Origin: Anaerolineae bacterium
GTDB taxonomy: Bacteria > Chloroflexota > Anaerolineae > Aggregatilineales > Phototrophicaceae
Assembly: GCA_025454525.1 (NCBI GenBank)
Contig: JALOOG010000011.1
Span: 1 to 62,193, forward strand
Direction of reading: 5' to 3'
Length of the DNA stretch: 62,193 nt
In this document: piece after piece, positions 18,095 to 27,258 of the stretch
Numbering within the stretch: position 1 is the first letter of the stretch
How the letters are laid out: every line of letters starts with the position of its first letter
Position numbers and translations under genes: made by a program
The notes under the pieces: model-generated
Told to the model about the DNA's origin: nothing
Database searches by the model: none
The model's input: only the letters and a program-made list of their open reading frames with translations

Positions 18095-19003
18095 ATGATC
18101 CGACAACTTAGCCTCATCGTACTTACAGGTCTGATCGCATTGATCGGGTGTTCTCCGGCGGTTCCAACAGCGACCAACATTCCGTCGGTAACAGGGGTAG
18201 CCACTCCTATTTCAGCACATCCGATCACGGACGCGATCAATCAATTACGGACGGACAATGCGATCCCTGTATTGATTGAAAGCGATGCGATCAATCGGGT
18301 GATCGAACGCTATGCAGGGACGATTATCGCGAGTGAACCCCTAGACTTTGAACGATTACGCGCTGATTTGATCGCTGAAGGTTTTTACGCCGATGCGATC
18401 AGTTTGATCACCTATAGCGGCGCAGACGCAACGCAAGTGGGACAAGCGTTAATGACTTCGGATTATCGGGCGGATCTGCTGGATGATCAATTCACCCATG
18501 TCGGAGTGAGTGAGACGGATGATCCGCAATTCGGCACCGTGTTTGTGATCTTACTGACCACTAGCGCTTCATTAAGCGCGCCGGGGGCGAATATCCTCAC
18601 CCCCGGGACACCGGAGGATCAAGGGGAGCGGATCGTCAATTTGCTGAATATGGCGCGCATTCAACAAGGTTTAGGGGAGCTTCGCCTAAACCCACAATTG
18701 ACGGCCGCCGCGCAACTGCATAGCCAAGATATGGCAGCACAAGAGGCCATCTTTCATGATGGGACAGATGGCTCAAGCCCAAGTGATCGGGCTGAACGGG
18801 CTGGTTATGTGGGGCGTGCTATCGGCGAAAACGTGTTGATGCGCGGTGATATCAATGCGTCTGGGGCGTTTGATCAATGGTGGAATAGCCCGCCGCATTA
18901 CGAAAATATGATGAGCGCAACGTTTGATGAGATCGGGATCGCTTATGCGATCGGTGCAGATGGAAATTACTATTATACGATGTTGTTAGGGACACCGCGA
19001 TAA
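18095..19003 (+). CDS. Lipoprotein with CAP (SCP/PR1-like) domain
   Basis: 302 residues. The signal peptide ends in a lipobox (LIALIGC), so it is probably lipid-anchored outside the membrane. The C-terminal half (about 178-300) is a CAP/SCP domain: VNLLNMARIQQGLGELRLNP, the His of AQLHSQDM, the IGENV segment, a second His in WWNSPPHYENMM, and a final strand with YYYTMLLG. Bacterial CAP proteins are secreted and mostly of unknown role. The start at 18095 has AGGAG 7 nt upstream; a longer frame from 18050 overlaps the previous gene and lacks a ribosome site. Confidence 0.85.
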   Translation: MIRQLSLIVLTGLIALIGCSPAVPTATNIPSVTGVATPISAHPITDAINQLRTDNAIPVLIESDAINRVIERYAGTIIASEPLDFERLRADLIAEGFYADAISLITYSGADATQVGQALMTSDYRADLLDDQFTHVGVSETDDPQFGTVFVILLTTSASLSAPGANILTPGTPEDQGERIVNLLNMARIQQGLGELRLNPQLTAAAQLHSQDMAAQEAIFHDGTDGSSPSDRAERAGYVGRAIGENVLMRGDINASGAFDQWWNSPPHYENMMSATFDEIGIAYAIGADGNYYYTMLLGTPR

Positions 19004-19104
19004 ATTGCAGGCCCGTTACAGTAAAATGTGGCTTGCCCTCATCTAAAATCAAGGTATAGTTTGTGTGTTTGCATGGCGCTCAGCGCAGAGATAGGCGAAA
19101 AGCA

Positions 19105-20091
19105 ATGATAGAAGTAAATGAGCTTGTAAAACAATATGGTGATTTTGTCGCCGTGAAGGGGATCTCCTTTAACGCGCAACCGGGGCAAGTAACCGGATTT
19201 TTGGGCCCTAACGGCGCAGGCAAAACCACGACGCTTCGTATGTTAACCGGATTTATGCCGCCTACCGCCGGATCGGCCAAAGTGGCGGGTTTTGATGTGT
19301 TCGACCAAAGTATGGAAGTACGGAAGCGCGTAGGCTACCTGCCCGAAAGTGTGCCGCTTTATCGGGATATGACCGCTGTTCAGTATTTGATGTATATCGG
19401 TGAGATCCGCGGGATCAAACACCGTCGGGAGCGCGCTTATGAGGTATTACGGCGCGTGGGTTTGTCGCATCGCGGAGATAGCTTGATCCGCACCCTGTCG
19501 AAAGGGATGCGTCAACGTGTCGGACTCGCCCAAGCGTTGATCCACGATCCCGAAGTCTTGATTTTGGATGAACCGACGATCGGTTTAGACCCGATCCAAG
19601 TGTTGGAATTGCGCGATTTGATCAGTGAATTGCGTCAAAAACACACGGTTTTGTTTAGCACACATATCTTAAGCGAAGCGGAACAGGTGTGTGACAAGGT
19701 GGTCATTATCCAACAAGGCGCGATCATCGCCCAAGGAACACCCACCGAATTACGCGCTACTTTAGAACGTGGTGGTCGTGTCCTCGTCCGTGCGAATGCA
19801 CCCGTTGAAGATTTGTCCGAGGCCTTAGGGACATTGCCCTCGGTGTTGCATACAGAGATCGTCACAGAAGGGCTTGTCGTCACTCCGAAAACAACCGATC
19901 ATGATCCCCGGCCGGAAGTGGCGCGTCGGATTATCGAACGCGGTTGGAGCTTGATCGAATTACGTCCATTAGCGGTCAACCTTGAAGAGATCTTCTTGGA
20001 ATTGACACGCGCTCAAAAACGGGCCGAAGTTGTGGAAGCGCCTCCCTCAGAAACTCAATCGGAAACCTCAGAAGCTGAAGTGCAGGAGTAA
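19105..20091 (+). CDS. ABC transporter ATP-binding protein (GldA-like)
   Basis: ATPase subunit of an ABC-2-type exporter, 328 residues. Walker A GPNGAGKTT, signature LSKGMRQRVGLAQAL, Walker B VLILDEPTIGLDP and the H-loop FSTHILSEAEQV are all present. A C-terminal extension of about 100 residues ends in a Glu-rich tail. The start at 19105 gives MIEVNELVKQYG, the usual beginning. It leads a four-gene cluster (ATPase, permease, GldG-like auxiliary protein, DUF4340 protein) found in many phyla. In Bacteroidetes the related GldA-F-G set is linked to gliding, but the cargo here is unknown. Confidence 0.92.
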   Translation: MIEVNELVKQYGDFVAVKGISFNAQPGQVTGFLGPNGAGKTTTLRMLTGFMPPTAGSAKVAGFDVFDQSMEVRKRVGYLPESVPLYRDMTAVQYLMYIGEIRGIKHRRERAYEVLRRVGLSHRGDSLIRTLSKGMRQRVGLAQALIHDPEVLILDEPTIGLDPIQVLELRDLISELRQKHTVLFSTHILSEAEQVCDKVVIIQQGAIIAQGTPTELRATLERGGRVLVRANAPVEDLSEALGTLPSVLHTEIVTEGLVVTPKTTDHDPRPEVARRIIERGWSLIELRPLAVNLEEIFLELTRAQKRAEVVEAPPSETQSETSEAEVQE

Positions 20092-20097
20092 AAGACT

Positions 20098-20877
20098 GTG
20101 AGAATCATTTTTGCCGTTTACAAGCGTGAACTGGGTTACTACTTCCGTTCACCGATTGCTTACGCGGTTGCGTTTGCCTTGATGTTATTGTTGGGTTTGT
20201 TGTTTAGTGGTTCGGTTGGGCAAGCGGTAGAATTCAATTTACAGGCACAACAGTTCCAACAACAACCGATCACGGCTAGCCAGCTCATCTCGAACGTACC
20301 GACGGTGTTGGTCTTTTTGCTGTTTTTGGTTGCGCCGTTAATCACGATGCGCTTGATTGCAGAAGAAAATCGTGAAGGCACCCTAGAAGTGTTGATGACG
20401 TTACCGATGAACGAGTCGGCTTTTATCATCGGGAAATTTTTGGCTGCATGGACATACTACACGATCATTTTGCTGTTGACACTGATCTACTACGTCATGC
20501 TCAGTACGATCTCTGTCCCTGACGCGGGTCAAGCATTTACGATCTACCTTGGCGCATGGTTGTATGGCGGGGCGGTGATTGCGGTGTCGATGATCTGGTC
20601 AGCGGTGACTGAAGATCAGATCGTGGCGGCATTCTTGGGCGCGGCTACGGTGCTGGTATTATACCTCACCGAGATCGGCGCATTTTGGGCGAGTCAACAA
20701 GAAATCACGGCCGGTGCCTCAGATTTTATCCGCGAGATCGGTTTAACCGCGCACTATCACTCGACTCTTTTACAAGGCATCATTCGTGCCGAGGACATCG
20801 TTTATTTTATTCTGATGATCGTCGGGGCGTTGTTTATCACGACCCGCTTGGTCGAAATTCGCCGCTGGAGAGCGTAA
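20098..20877 (+). CDS. ABC-2 type permease (GldF-like)
   Basis: 259-residue integral membrane protein with about six hydrophobic segments, starting MRIIFAVYKRELGYYFRSP, the typical ABC-2 permease N-terminus, and containing IAEENREGTLEVLMTLPMNE. It forms the channel partner of the ATPase encoded 6 bp upstream. The start is GTG. The next gene begins 3 bp after its stop, so the cluster is tightly coupled. Confidence 0.9.
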   Translation: MRIIFAVYKRELGYYFRSPIAYAVAFALMLLLGLLFSGSVGQAVEFNLQAQQFQQQPITASQLISNVPTVLVFLLFLVAPLITMRLIAEENREGTLEVLMTLPMNESAFIIGKFLAAWTYYTIILLLTLIYYVMLSTISVPDAGQAFTIYLGAWLYGGAVIAVSMIWSAVTEDQIVAAFLGAATVLVLYLTEIGAFWASQQEITAGASDFIREIGLTAHYHSTLLQGIIRAEDIVYFILMIVGALFITTRLVEIRRWRA

Positions 20878-20880
20878 GCT

Positions 20881-22551
20881 ATGACAAACGAAAAACAAGA
20901 GCCTTTAATTCCCCCGATCTTATTGTTAGGGCTTGGGATTGCCAGCATTTTAGTCGCGATTACGATCGCTTTCACCAATAGCGACAACTTGGTGTTAGCG
21001 TTGATCGCGGCCGGTGTTGGGATCGGTTCATTGGTGGGTTGGGGTTTTTTATCTCAAGATCAATTTTCGAGTGTGGCTTCAGGCCGTGCGCTCCGTTTTG
21101 GTGGGACAAGTTTACTCGTGACGCTCATCGTTATCGTGGCGTTAATCGCGATCTATGCCGGGGTGCGTGGCTTAAACTTACGCTTGGATGTCACCCAACA
21201 AGAAAACTTCTCACTACCTGAATCGGCGCGTGAATTGATCACAGCTTATGGGAATGATCCCACACAGCCACCTGTTCGGATTTTGGCCTTTTACAACGAT
21301 GCTGCCAGTCGTGATCAAGCGACTTTGCTGTTTGACGATTTCGTACAGACCAGCAATAACAAGATCAGTTATGAGTTTGTTGATCCCGATCAAAACCCAG
21401 TGATCGCAGAGCAGTATGAGATCACTCAAGCGGGTCAAATTGCGGTGGTACGACTTGAAAACGGTCAACCGAATCTTGAAACTGCGCTTACGGTCAATTC
21501 ATTGAGCCAAGAAAGCCTGACCAATACGGTGATCGCGGTCGCGGCGTTGGGCGATTTCCGCCTTTATGTATTGGAAGTCGAAAATGGACTTAGCATCGAA
21601 AACGAAACCCCTTCTGGGATGTCGATCTACAATCAAATTATCACCGAAAATTACCAATTCACCACACAATCGATCTCCATTTTCGACATCACTAGCGGAA
21701 CGGTGAACTTAACTGATCCGGAAGCTGACGGGATCGTGTTAATGATTCCGGGTGGGACAAGCGCATTAGACGATGAGTCGCTTAAGGTGATCACCGATTA
21801 CTTGGATGGTGGCGGAGATGCGGTGATCTTTGCAGATGTTAACGTTGAACCCAATGAAGAATCATTAGCAACCGCCCCCAATCTCAACGAGTATTTAGCA
21901 CGGGTGTATGGGGTGAACTTCACCAATAGCTTAGTGTTAGATGATCGCCAAAACTTCCAAAGTTTGCTTGCGATCGTTACCAACTCGTTTGATCCGGCTC
22001 ACCCAGTCACTGAAACATTTGCATCAACAAACAATGTGGCATTGTTATTTGATGCCAGTCACACCTTACAATTTGTGGAAACACCACCCGCAAATGTGGT
22101 TTTAACAACACTGGTGTCATCTGGGCCGGACTCGTATAGTAAATCGATCGATGCTCTGGCGGCTGAAAATGTTGAACAGGTGGATACAGATCCGGTAGGG
22201 CCATTCCCGATTGCGATTGCGGCCGAAAATCAGACCAACGGATCGCGGTTGGTGTTAGTAGGGGCGAGTAACCTACTGAACAATCAATCGTCACAATTCA
22301 GCGGATCAGGCGTGGTCAACATCGATCTTAGCTGGAATACCGCGTTATGGACTGCGGGCTTCTTTGAGTTCTATGAAAACTTACCGCGTGGTATCCGGCG
22401 GGATGCACGCGCACAAGATGCGCCGATTTTAGCTTCAGACAACCAACTTACGTTGATTAACTTTTTAAGCACCCTCGGGATTCCGTTTGGGATCTTGCTC
22501 TTAGGGGGTGGGGTGTGGTTTTTGCGTCGCTCAAAGGTTAAGGAGAGTTGA
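20881..22551 (+). CDS. GldG-like ABC-type auxiliary protein
   Basis: 556 residues. Three hydrophobic helices lie within the first 110 residues, a large extracytoplasmic domain of the GldG/ABC-transport auxiliary family follows (TQQENFSLPESARELI start, substrate-binding-like alpha/beta region, IMLIPGG-type segment), and a C-terminal membrane helix ends with a short basic tail (LRRSKVKES). It completes the ABC-2 module with the two preceding genes. Probably membrane-anchored with the main domain outside. Confidence 0.85.
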   Translation: MTNEKQEPLIPPILLLGLGIASILVAITIAFTNSDNLVLALIAAGVGIGSLVGWGFLSQDQFSSVASGRALRFGGTSLLVTLIVIVALIAIYAGVRGLNLRLDVTQQENFSLPESARELITAYGNDPTQPPVRILAFYNDAASRDQATLLFDDFVQTSNNKISYEFVDPDQNPVIAEQYEITQAGQIAVVRLENGQPNLETALTVNSLSQESLTNTVIAVAALGDFRLYVLEVENGLSIENETPSGMSIYNQIITENYQFTTQSISIFDITSGTVNLTDPEADGIVLMIPGGTSALDDESLKVITDYLDGGGDAVIFADVNVEPNEESLATAPNLNEYLARVYGVNFTNSLVLDDRQNFQSLLAIVTNSFDPAHPVTETFASTNNVALLFDASHTLQFVETPPANVVLTTLVSSGPDSYSKSIDALAAENVEQVDTDPVGPFPIAIAAENQTNGSRLVLVGASNLLNNQSSQFSGSGVVNIDLSWNTALWTAGFFEFYENLPRGIRRDARAQDAPILASDNQLTLINFLSTLGIPFGILLLGGGVWFLRRSKVKES

Positions 22552-22554
22552 TCT

Positions 22555-23466
22555 ATGCGTTTGGATCGTAACACGATTATCTTGATTGTCATCAGTTTAG
22601 TGGTGATCGTTGGGGTCTTGGTGATCAACAATTCCCAGATCAACGCCCCACCCCAAGTCACACCGACGGTTGACACCCAAAGCGGTCAATTGTTAACGGT
22701 GAATCCCGCTGATCTGCGTCAATTGGAGATCCGTAACAACGAAACACTAGCCTTTTTGACTTTGCGCCGTGTCCCGTCCACAAATGCGACGGTGATCATC
22801 CAACCTGAGTCTACAGCAGATGTTACGCCAGAAGTCACCCCCGAAGCGACTCCTGAAATGACACCGGAGTCTACACCGGATCCGATGGCATTTTTGACAC
22901 CAACAGCCGATCCGAATGTGTTGGTGTGGATCATCTCACAAGGGACGAATCTGCAAAATCGCACCACCGACACCCTACAAGCTGAAAATGCGGTCTTGGT
23001 GTTTTCGGCATTGCGTCGAACCAATTTCTTTACCACGGATAATCCGGCTAACTTTGGGTTGGATACACCACGCTTTACGATCATCGCTACGGCCGCAGGC
23101 GGCGAAACTTATCAGGTAGATGTGGGGTTGAAAAATCCGACCGCGCCGCGTTATTACGTGACCCTCAATGGCGATAAAACCACCGTCTACCAAGTCGCAC
23201 AAGATCAGATCGACTCGATGCTCAATTTGATCGTGACTCCACCCTATAGCCAACCTTCGCCGACTCCGTTTTTGACCGCCACGCCGAATCCCTTTAGCGA
23301 AGTGGAACAGACTGCTACCGCGATTGTGATTCAAACACAAACGGCCTCTGCCCCCACAATCACTCCGCTGCCTTCGGCAACACCAACGGTTGATGCGACA
23401 GCTGAAGTTACCCCTGAAACAACCCCTGAAGCTACAGACGCGGTGACACCTGAAGTCACTCCTTAA
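22555..23466 (+). CDS. DUF4340 domain-containing membrane-anchored protein
   Basis: 303 residues. An N-terminal membrane anchor (IILIVISLVVIVGVLVIN) precedes a DUF4340 domain that is interrupted by a Thr/Pro/Glu-rich spacer of the form 'TPEATPEMTPEST'. A similar TPE-rich tail ends the protein. DUF4340 genes regularly close ABC/GldG-like clusters, consistent with its place here 3 bp after the GldG-like gene. Function is unknown. A strong terminator follows. Confidence 0.85.
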   Translation: MRLDRNTIILIVISLVVIVGVLVINNSQINAPPQVTPTVDTQSGQLLTVNPADLRQLEIRNNETLAFLTLRRVPSTNATVIIQPESTADVTPEVTPEATPEMTPESTPDPMAFLTPTADPNVLVWIISQGTNLQNRTTDTLQAENAVLVFSALRRTNFFTTDNPANFGLDTPRFTIIATAAGGETYQVDVGLKNPTAPRYYVTLNGDKTTVYQVAQDQIDSMLNLIVTPPYSQPSPTPFLTATPNPFSEVEQTATAIVIQTQTASAPTITPLPSATPTVDATAEVTPETTPEATDAVTPEVTP

Positions 23467-23489
23467 GCTTAACGATCAAAAGCAAGTTC

Positions 23490-23524
23490 AAAAGCGTAGA
23501 TCAACTTGTTTGATCTACGCTTTT
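23490..23524 (+). terminator. Rho-independent terminator after ABC/DUF4340 cluster
   Basis: A 15-bp perfect stem (AAAAGCGTAGATCAA 23490-23504 / TTGATCTACGCTTTT 23510-23524), 5-nt loop, ending in T-rich sequence. Confidence 0.9.
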
Positions 23525-23553
23525 TAATTTGATCGCATCTGCCTTTATCTATT

Positions 23554-23582
23554 TTGTCGATATATGCAGTTTGCTTTATAAT
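23554..23582 (+). promoter_or_regulatory. Strong sigma70-like promoter for the FHA/Clp_N-kinase pair
   Basis: TTGTCG (23554-23559), 17-bp spacer, TATAAT (23577-23582). The expected transcript start near 23589 lies after the ATG codons at 23554 and 23581, leaving the GTG at 23605 as the first usable start. Confidence 0.65.
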
Positions 23583-23604
23583 GAACAAAACGACAGGGGG
23601 ATCG

Positions 23605-23958
23605 GTGATCGATATAAAAGTCGGCATTGTTATTATGAGTGGTGTCGAGGACGGCACGACCATCAAATGTAGCACCACCAAGGGTGACGGCACAGTCAGC
23701 GCTAATAGTTGGACATTGACGATCGGACGGGCAGAAGATTGTGATCTGCGGTTGCAAACTGATACCTATATTTCGCGTTTACATGCCAAACTGCATTATG
23801 TGAACGGTCAATGGTGGTTAGAAGATTGCGAAAGTCGGAACGGCACGTTTATCACTATGACCAACGATTTTTTTAAAGACACCCGTGTGCGTAGAATGAT
23901 CCCGTTAGAACTTGGGCAGTTATTTCGCATTGGTCGCACTTGGCTTCGCTTAGAATAA
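23605..23958 (+). CDS. FHA domain protein
   Basis: A 117-residue protein that is almost entirely a forkhead-associated domain, which binds phosphothreonine peptides. Visible features are LTIGRAEDCDLRL (the GR of strand 4), YISRLHAKLHY (SRxH) and WWLEDCESRNGTFI (NGT). I choose GTG 23605: it has AGGGGG at 23595-23600 and is the first start after the promoter at 23554-23582. The Clp_N-kinase gene follows after 16 bp, so FHA reader and kinase-like enzyme are likely made together. Confidence 0.85.
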   Translation: MIDIKVGIVIMSGVEDGTTIKCSTTKGDGTVSANSWTLTIGRAEDCDLRLQTDTYISRLHAKLHYVNGQWWLEDCESRNGTFITMTNDFFKDTRVRRMIPLELGQLFRIGRTWLRLE

Positions 23959-23974
23959 GGATCAAGGATGGATT

Positions 23975-25921
23975 ATGCCTAGTATTCTTCTAAAAGATAT
24001 TTTACCGATTGCCCGTCAAGAGTCGTACCGGATGCAACATTACTTCATCGGTGCAGAGCATTTGTTTATCGCGATGTTAGAGATGAAGGGGAGTCTTACA
24101 GCACGCATCCTTGAAGAAAACGGCTTTACACCTGAATATGTGATCAACGCGATCCGCCTCAAGATCGGCAAGGGGGTTCGTCAACAACAATGGTCAAGCA
24201 CACCCAACACCCCGCGCTATCAAAAAATTATGAAATACGCGGAAAAAATTGCCTTAGAACATCGTCATGCTGAACCTGAAGAACGCGATCTGCTGTTGGC
24301 GATCTTGATCGAACAAGATAGTATGCCGGTGCGCGTGCTAAAAGCACTTAAATTAGACATCGAAACCTTAGCGGTTTCGGCACAAAATCATAGCGTAACG
24401 GAAGAAATAATTGACTTACCTGTGAAGATCGTGTTTCATCCCGATGTCACCGATACGAGTCTAAACAAATCGTTTACGATGATCCTAAAACGGATGTTTC
24501 ATGGCTACCCTCACATCCGGATTGAGCAACGTCTGTCAGGGGGGTATAGTGGCGCGCAATTGTTTGTCGTCACCCCTTATCAAATGGACGGGACGCATCA
24601 CGCCGCGGCGGTCGTCAAAATTGGACAAACCGATGATATTCTGGATGAGGCCCAACGTTATGACTCGCATGTCAAAAACACCCTGCCCCCGTTGACAGCA
24701 CGATTAGAGGATAAACCTATCGCACCGGATAACTCACATTATGCGGGGATCAAATACACATTTATCACCGGACATGATGAGACTCCGCGTGACTTGCGTG
24801 CCGTGATCCGCGAATGGGGTGCATCGGCGATCGGGGAATGGTTACGCAATGAACTTTATCCAACTTTTGGGAAAATCTGGTGGATGCAAGGGCGGGCGTT
24901 TCGCTTTGAGACATGGCGTGAATACGATTGGTTACTCCCGCCATTGTTTACAATTGACTTTGTTGAACCGAAGCAAATGCCTGTGGACTCGTTTACTTTG
25001 CGCTTTCCCGTCCGACGCGCACGTTTTTTGACCTTGCAACATGGCGATTATTTGACGATTGAAAACTTTATTGTGCATAAAGTCGATCGCGATCAAAATA
25101 TTATGACCCTTGCGATCGGCAATACCTCGGCAGCAGAAAAAGCGTATCGAATCAAAGTGCGCGGGATCGATTTGAGTAAAAATGTGTATTATCGGGGTGA
25201 AGTCTTGGAGACGATCAGCGGACGGATCTGGGAAACGCGCTCTGATCAGCTCATCATGGCGGCACGGGATCTCCGTCCTGATTTTGACCTTGATGAAGAT
25301 TTGATCCCGGCCACCTCTGATAAAATGCGAAAAATTGTGAATCCGCTCAAACATTATGACACGCTGTTAGATTGGCAAGTCAACGGGCTGATCAGCAAAA
25401 CCCATGGTGATCTGCACTTAGGAAATATTATGGTGGGGCCCGGCAATAGTCCGTTTTTGATCGATTTTGCACATACACGAGATGGTCATACGATTTTTGA
25501 TTGGGCCTGTTTAGAAATTAGCGTCCTTAATGAGGTCGTGATGCCCGTAGCAGGGTCAGATTGGAACGCGGCGCGTAAGGTGATCGAATACCTCATGCAG
25601 ATCAACGCCGGATTGCCTTTAGAAGTCAATAACCCCTTGGCGAAAGCATTGCAGGCGATCATCGAAATTCGTCAGATCGCCCAAGAATGTCTCGGTCAGA
25701 AAGGCCACTGGGCTGAATATTATATCGCTTTAACGATGTGTGCGTTGCGGGCGATCTCATGGGATAATCTCGCGCTTGGGAGTCGGCGTTTGATGTTTTT
25801 AGTGGCTGGACTTTCGTCTCATGAGCTACGTAAATCCTCGAATAGCATTGCCGGAGAAACCCCCTCTCCTGAAGATACGGATGTTAACACAGCAATTTCA
25901 TCCGGAAGCGGGAGTCAATAA
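23975..25921 (+). CDS. Clp N-domain fused to a kinase/phosphotransferase-like domain
   Basis: 648 residues. Residues 1-140 form a Clp_N (ClpA/ClpC N-terminal) double repeat (AEHLFIAMLEMKGSLTARIL, then RDLLLAILIEQDSMPVRVLK) without any AAA+ domain. Residues about 150-600 form a kinase-like fold: a glycine-rich LSGGYSGAQLF loop, VVKIG strand lysine, catalytic HGDLHLGN (His477, Asp479, Asn484) and metal-binding LIDFAHT (Asp497). A beta-rich insertion (about 325-420) lies between the lobes. The layout resembles the 'ternary complex associated' kinase-like domains (TCAD9) described in predicted conflict systems; that label is my inference. AAGGA precedes the ATG. The FHA gene is directly upstream and a terminator follows. 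Confidence 0.75.
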   Translation: MPSILLKDILPIARQESYRMQHYFIGAEHLFIAMLEMKGSLTARILEENGFTPEYVINAIRLKIGKGVRQQQWSSTPNTPRYQKIMKYAEKIALEHRHAEPEERDLLLAILIEQDSMPVRVLKALKLDIETLAVSAQNHSVTEEIIDLPVKIVFHPDVTDTSLNKSFTMILKRMFHGYPHIRIEQRLSGGYSGAQLFVVTPYQMDGTHHAAAVVKIGQTDDILDEAQRYDSHVKNTLPPLTARLEDKPIAPDNSHYAGIKYTFITGHDETPRDLRAVIREWGASAIGEWLRNELYPTFGKIWWMQGRAFRFETWREYDWLLPPLFTIDFVEPKQMPVDSFTLRFPVRRARFLTLQHGDYLTIENFIVHKVDRDQNIMTLAIGNTSAAEKAYRIKVRGIDLSKNVYYRGEVLETISGRIWETRSDQLIMAARDLRPDFDLDEDLIPATSDKMRKIVNPLKHYDTLLDWQVNGLISKTHGDLHLGNIMVGPGNSPFLIDFAHTRDGHTIFDWACLEISVLNEVVMPVAGSDWNAARKVIEYLMQINAGLPLEVNNPLAKALQAIIEIRQIAQECLGQKGHWAEYYIALTMCALRAISWDNLALGSRRLMFLVAGLSSHELRKSSNSIAGETPSPEDTDVNTAISSGSGSQ

Positions 25922-25923
25922 AC

Positions 25924-25945
25924 AGGGGCCATCCATATGGCCCCT
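25924..25945. terminator. Bidirectional terminator between kinase-like gene and aceA
   Basis: Perfect 9-bp stem AGGGGCCAT / ATGGCCCCT with a 4-nt loop between convergent genes. Confidence 0.65.
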
Positions 25946-25953
25946 TCACAATT

Positions 25954-27246
25954 TTAGTGCGTGAGCGCTTGCTCTAAGGTGAATTGTTCGGTCTCGGTTG
26001 ATCCTTCTAACGCCTTGGTGGAGGTTTGTCCGCCCGTGATGATCTCTTGGAGCGCGTCAAAGTACCCTGTTCCCACAAACGCTTGATGTTTCACCGCGCC
26101 GTAACCGTGTTGTTTCTCCGAGTCAAACTCCGCGTCTTGTAAACGTGAATAGGCGGTCATACCTTCATCACGATATTGGCGGGCCAATTCAAACATGCCG
26201 TAATTCAGTGAGTGGAAACCGGCCAAGGTGATGAATTGGAACTTGTAACCCATTGCCGCTAATTCACGTTGGAATTTCGCGATCGTCACCGCGTCTAAAT
26301 GGCGTGACCAGTTGAACGAGGGTGAGCAGTTGTAGAATAACAACTTATTCGGGAATTTCTCGCGGATCGCTTCGGCAAATTGACGGGCTTCATCTAAATC
26401 GGGATGCGAGGTCTCGCACCAGATCATATCTGCATAAGGCGCATAAGCCAATCCACGCGAGATCGCCGCTTCTAAGCCATTCCGGACATAGTAAAAACCT
26501 TCTGGACTCCGTTGGCCGGTCATAAACGGTTGATCATAAGGATCAATGTCACTGGTGAGCAGTGTGGCCGCGTCTGCATCCGTGCGGGCGATGATCATTG
26601 TCGGCACGTCCATCACATCGGCAGCCAAGCGGGCCGCGATGATCTTACGGACAAACTCTTGCGTTGGCACTAACACTTTGCCGCCTAAATGTCCGCATTT
26701 TTTCGCCGAAGCGAGTTGATCCTCAAAATGGACACCGGCTGCCCCTGCTTCGATCATGGCCTTGGTCAATTCAAAGGTGTTGAGAATCCCTCCGAAACCG
26801 GCCTCACCATCGGCAATTAACGGCACAAGCCAATAAGGGCCACGTTTGCCTTCTGAATGTTGGATTTGATCGGCACGCAATAGCGCGTTGTTGATCCGGC
26901 GCACCAATTGCGGCACACTATCCACCGGATAGAGACTTTGATCGGGATAAGTCGAAAGGGAGTCGTTGGCATCGGCGGCCACTTGCCAACCGCTGACATA
27001 GATCGCTTTTAACCCAGCGGCGATCATCTGAACCGCTTGCGTTCCAGTGAGCGCGCCTAAAGCGTTGATGTAATCTTCACGGTTTAAGAGATCCCAAAGT
27101 TGTTCCGCCCCATTACGGGCTAAGCTATACTCGATGTGAAACGATCCCCGTAAGCGGATCACTTCTTGGGCATTATACGGACGTTGAATGCCTTTCCAAC
27201 GCGGACGGGTATTCCATTCTTGGGTGATTTGTTCAGCGTTACGCAT
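25954..27246 (-). CDS. aceA: Isocitrate lyase
   Basis: Glyoxylate-shunt enzyme that splits isocitrate into succinate and glyoxylate. The active-site motif KKCGHLGGK is intact (Cys184), and the FEDQ and WCETSHPD segments of the PEP mutase/ICL superfamily are present. The 430-residue length is that of the bacterial ICL form. It lies 12 bp downstream of aceB on the minus strand, making an aceBA operon driven by the promoter near 28859-28888. Confidence 0.97.
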   Translation of the reverse strand: MRNAEQITQEWNTRPRWKGIQRPYNAQEVIRLRGSFHIEYSLARNGAEQLWDLLNREDYINALGALTGTQAVQMIAAGLKAIYVSGWQVAADANDSLSTYPDQSLYPVDSVPQLVRRINNALLRADQIQHSEGKRGPYWLVPLIADGEAGFGGILNTFELTKAMIEAGAAGVHFEDQLASAKKCGHLGGKVLVPTQEFVRKIIAARLAADVMDVPTMIIARTDADAATLLTSDIDPYDQPFMTGQRSPEGFYYVRNGLEAAISRGLAYAPYADMIWCETSHPDLDEARQFAEAIREKFPNKLLFYNCSPSFNWSRHLDAVTIAKFQRELAAMGYKFQFITLAGFHSLNYGMFELARQYRDEGMTAYSRLQDAEFDSEKQHGYGAVKHQAFVGTGYFDALQEIITGGQTSTKALEGSTETEQFTLEQALTH

Positions 27247-27258
27247 GGGTGAAACTCC

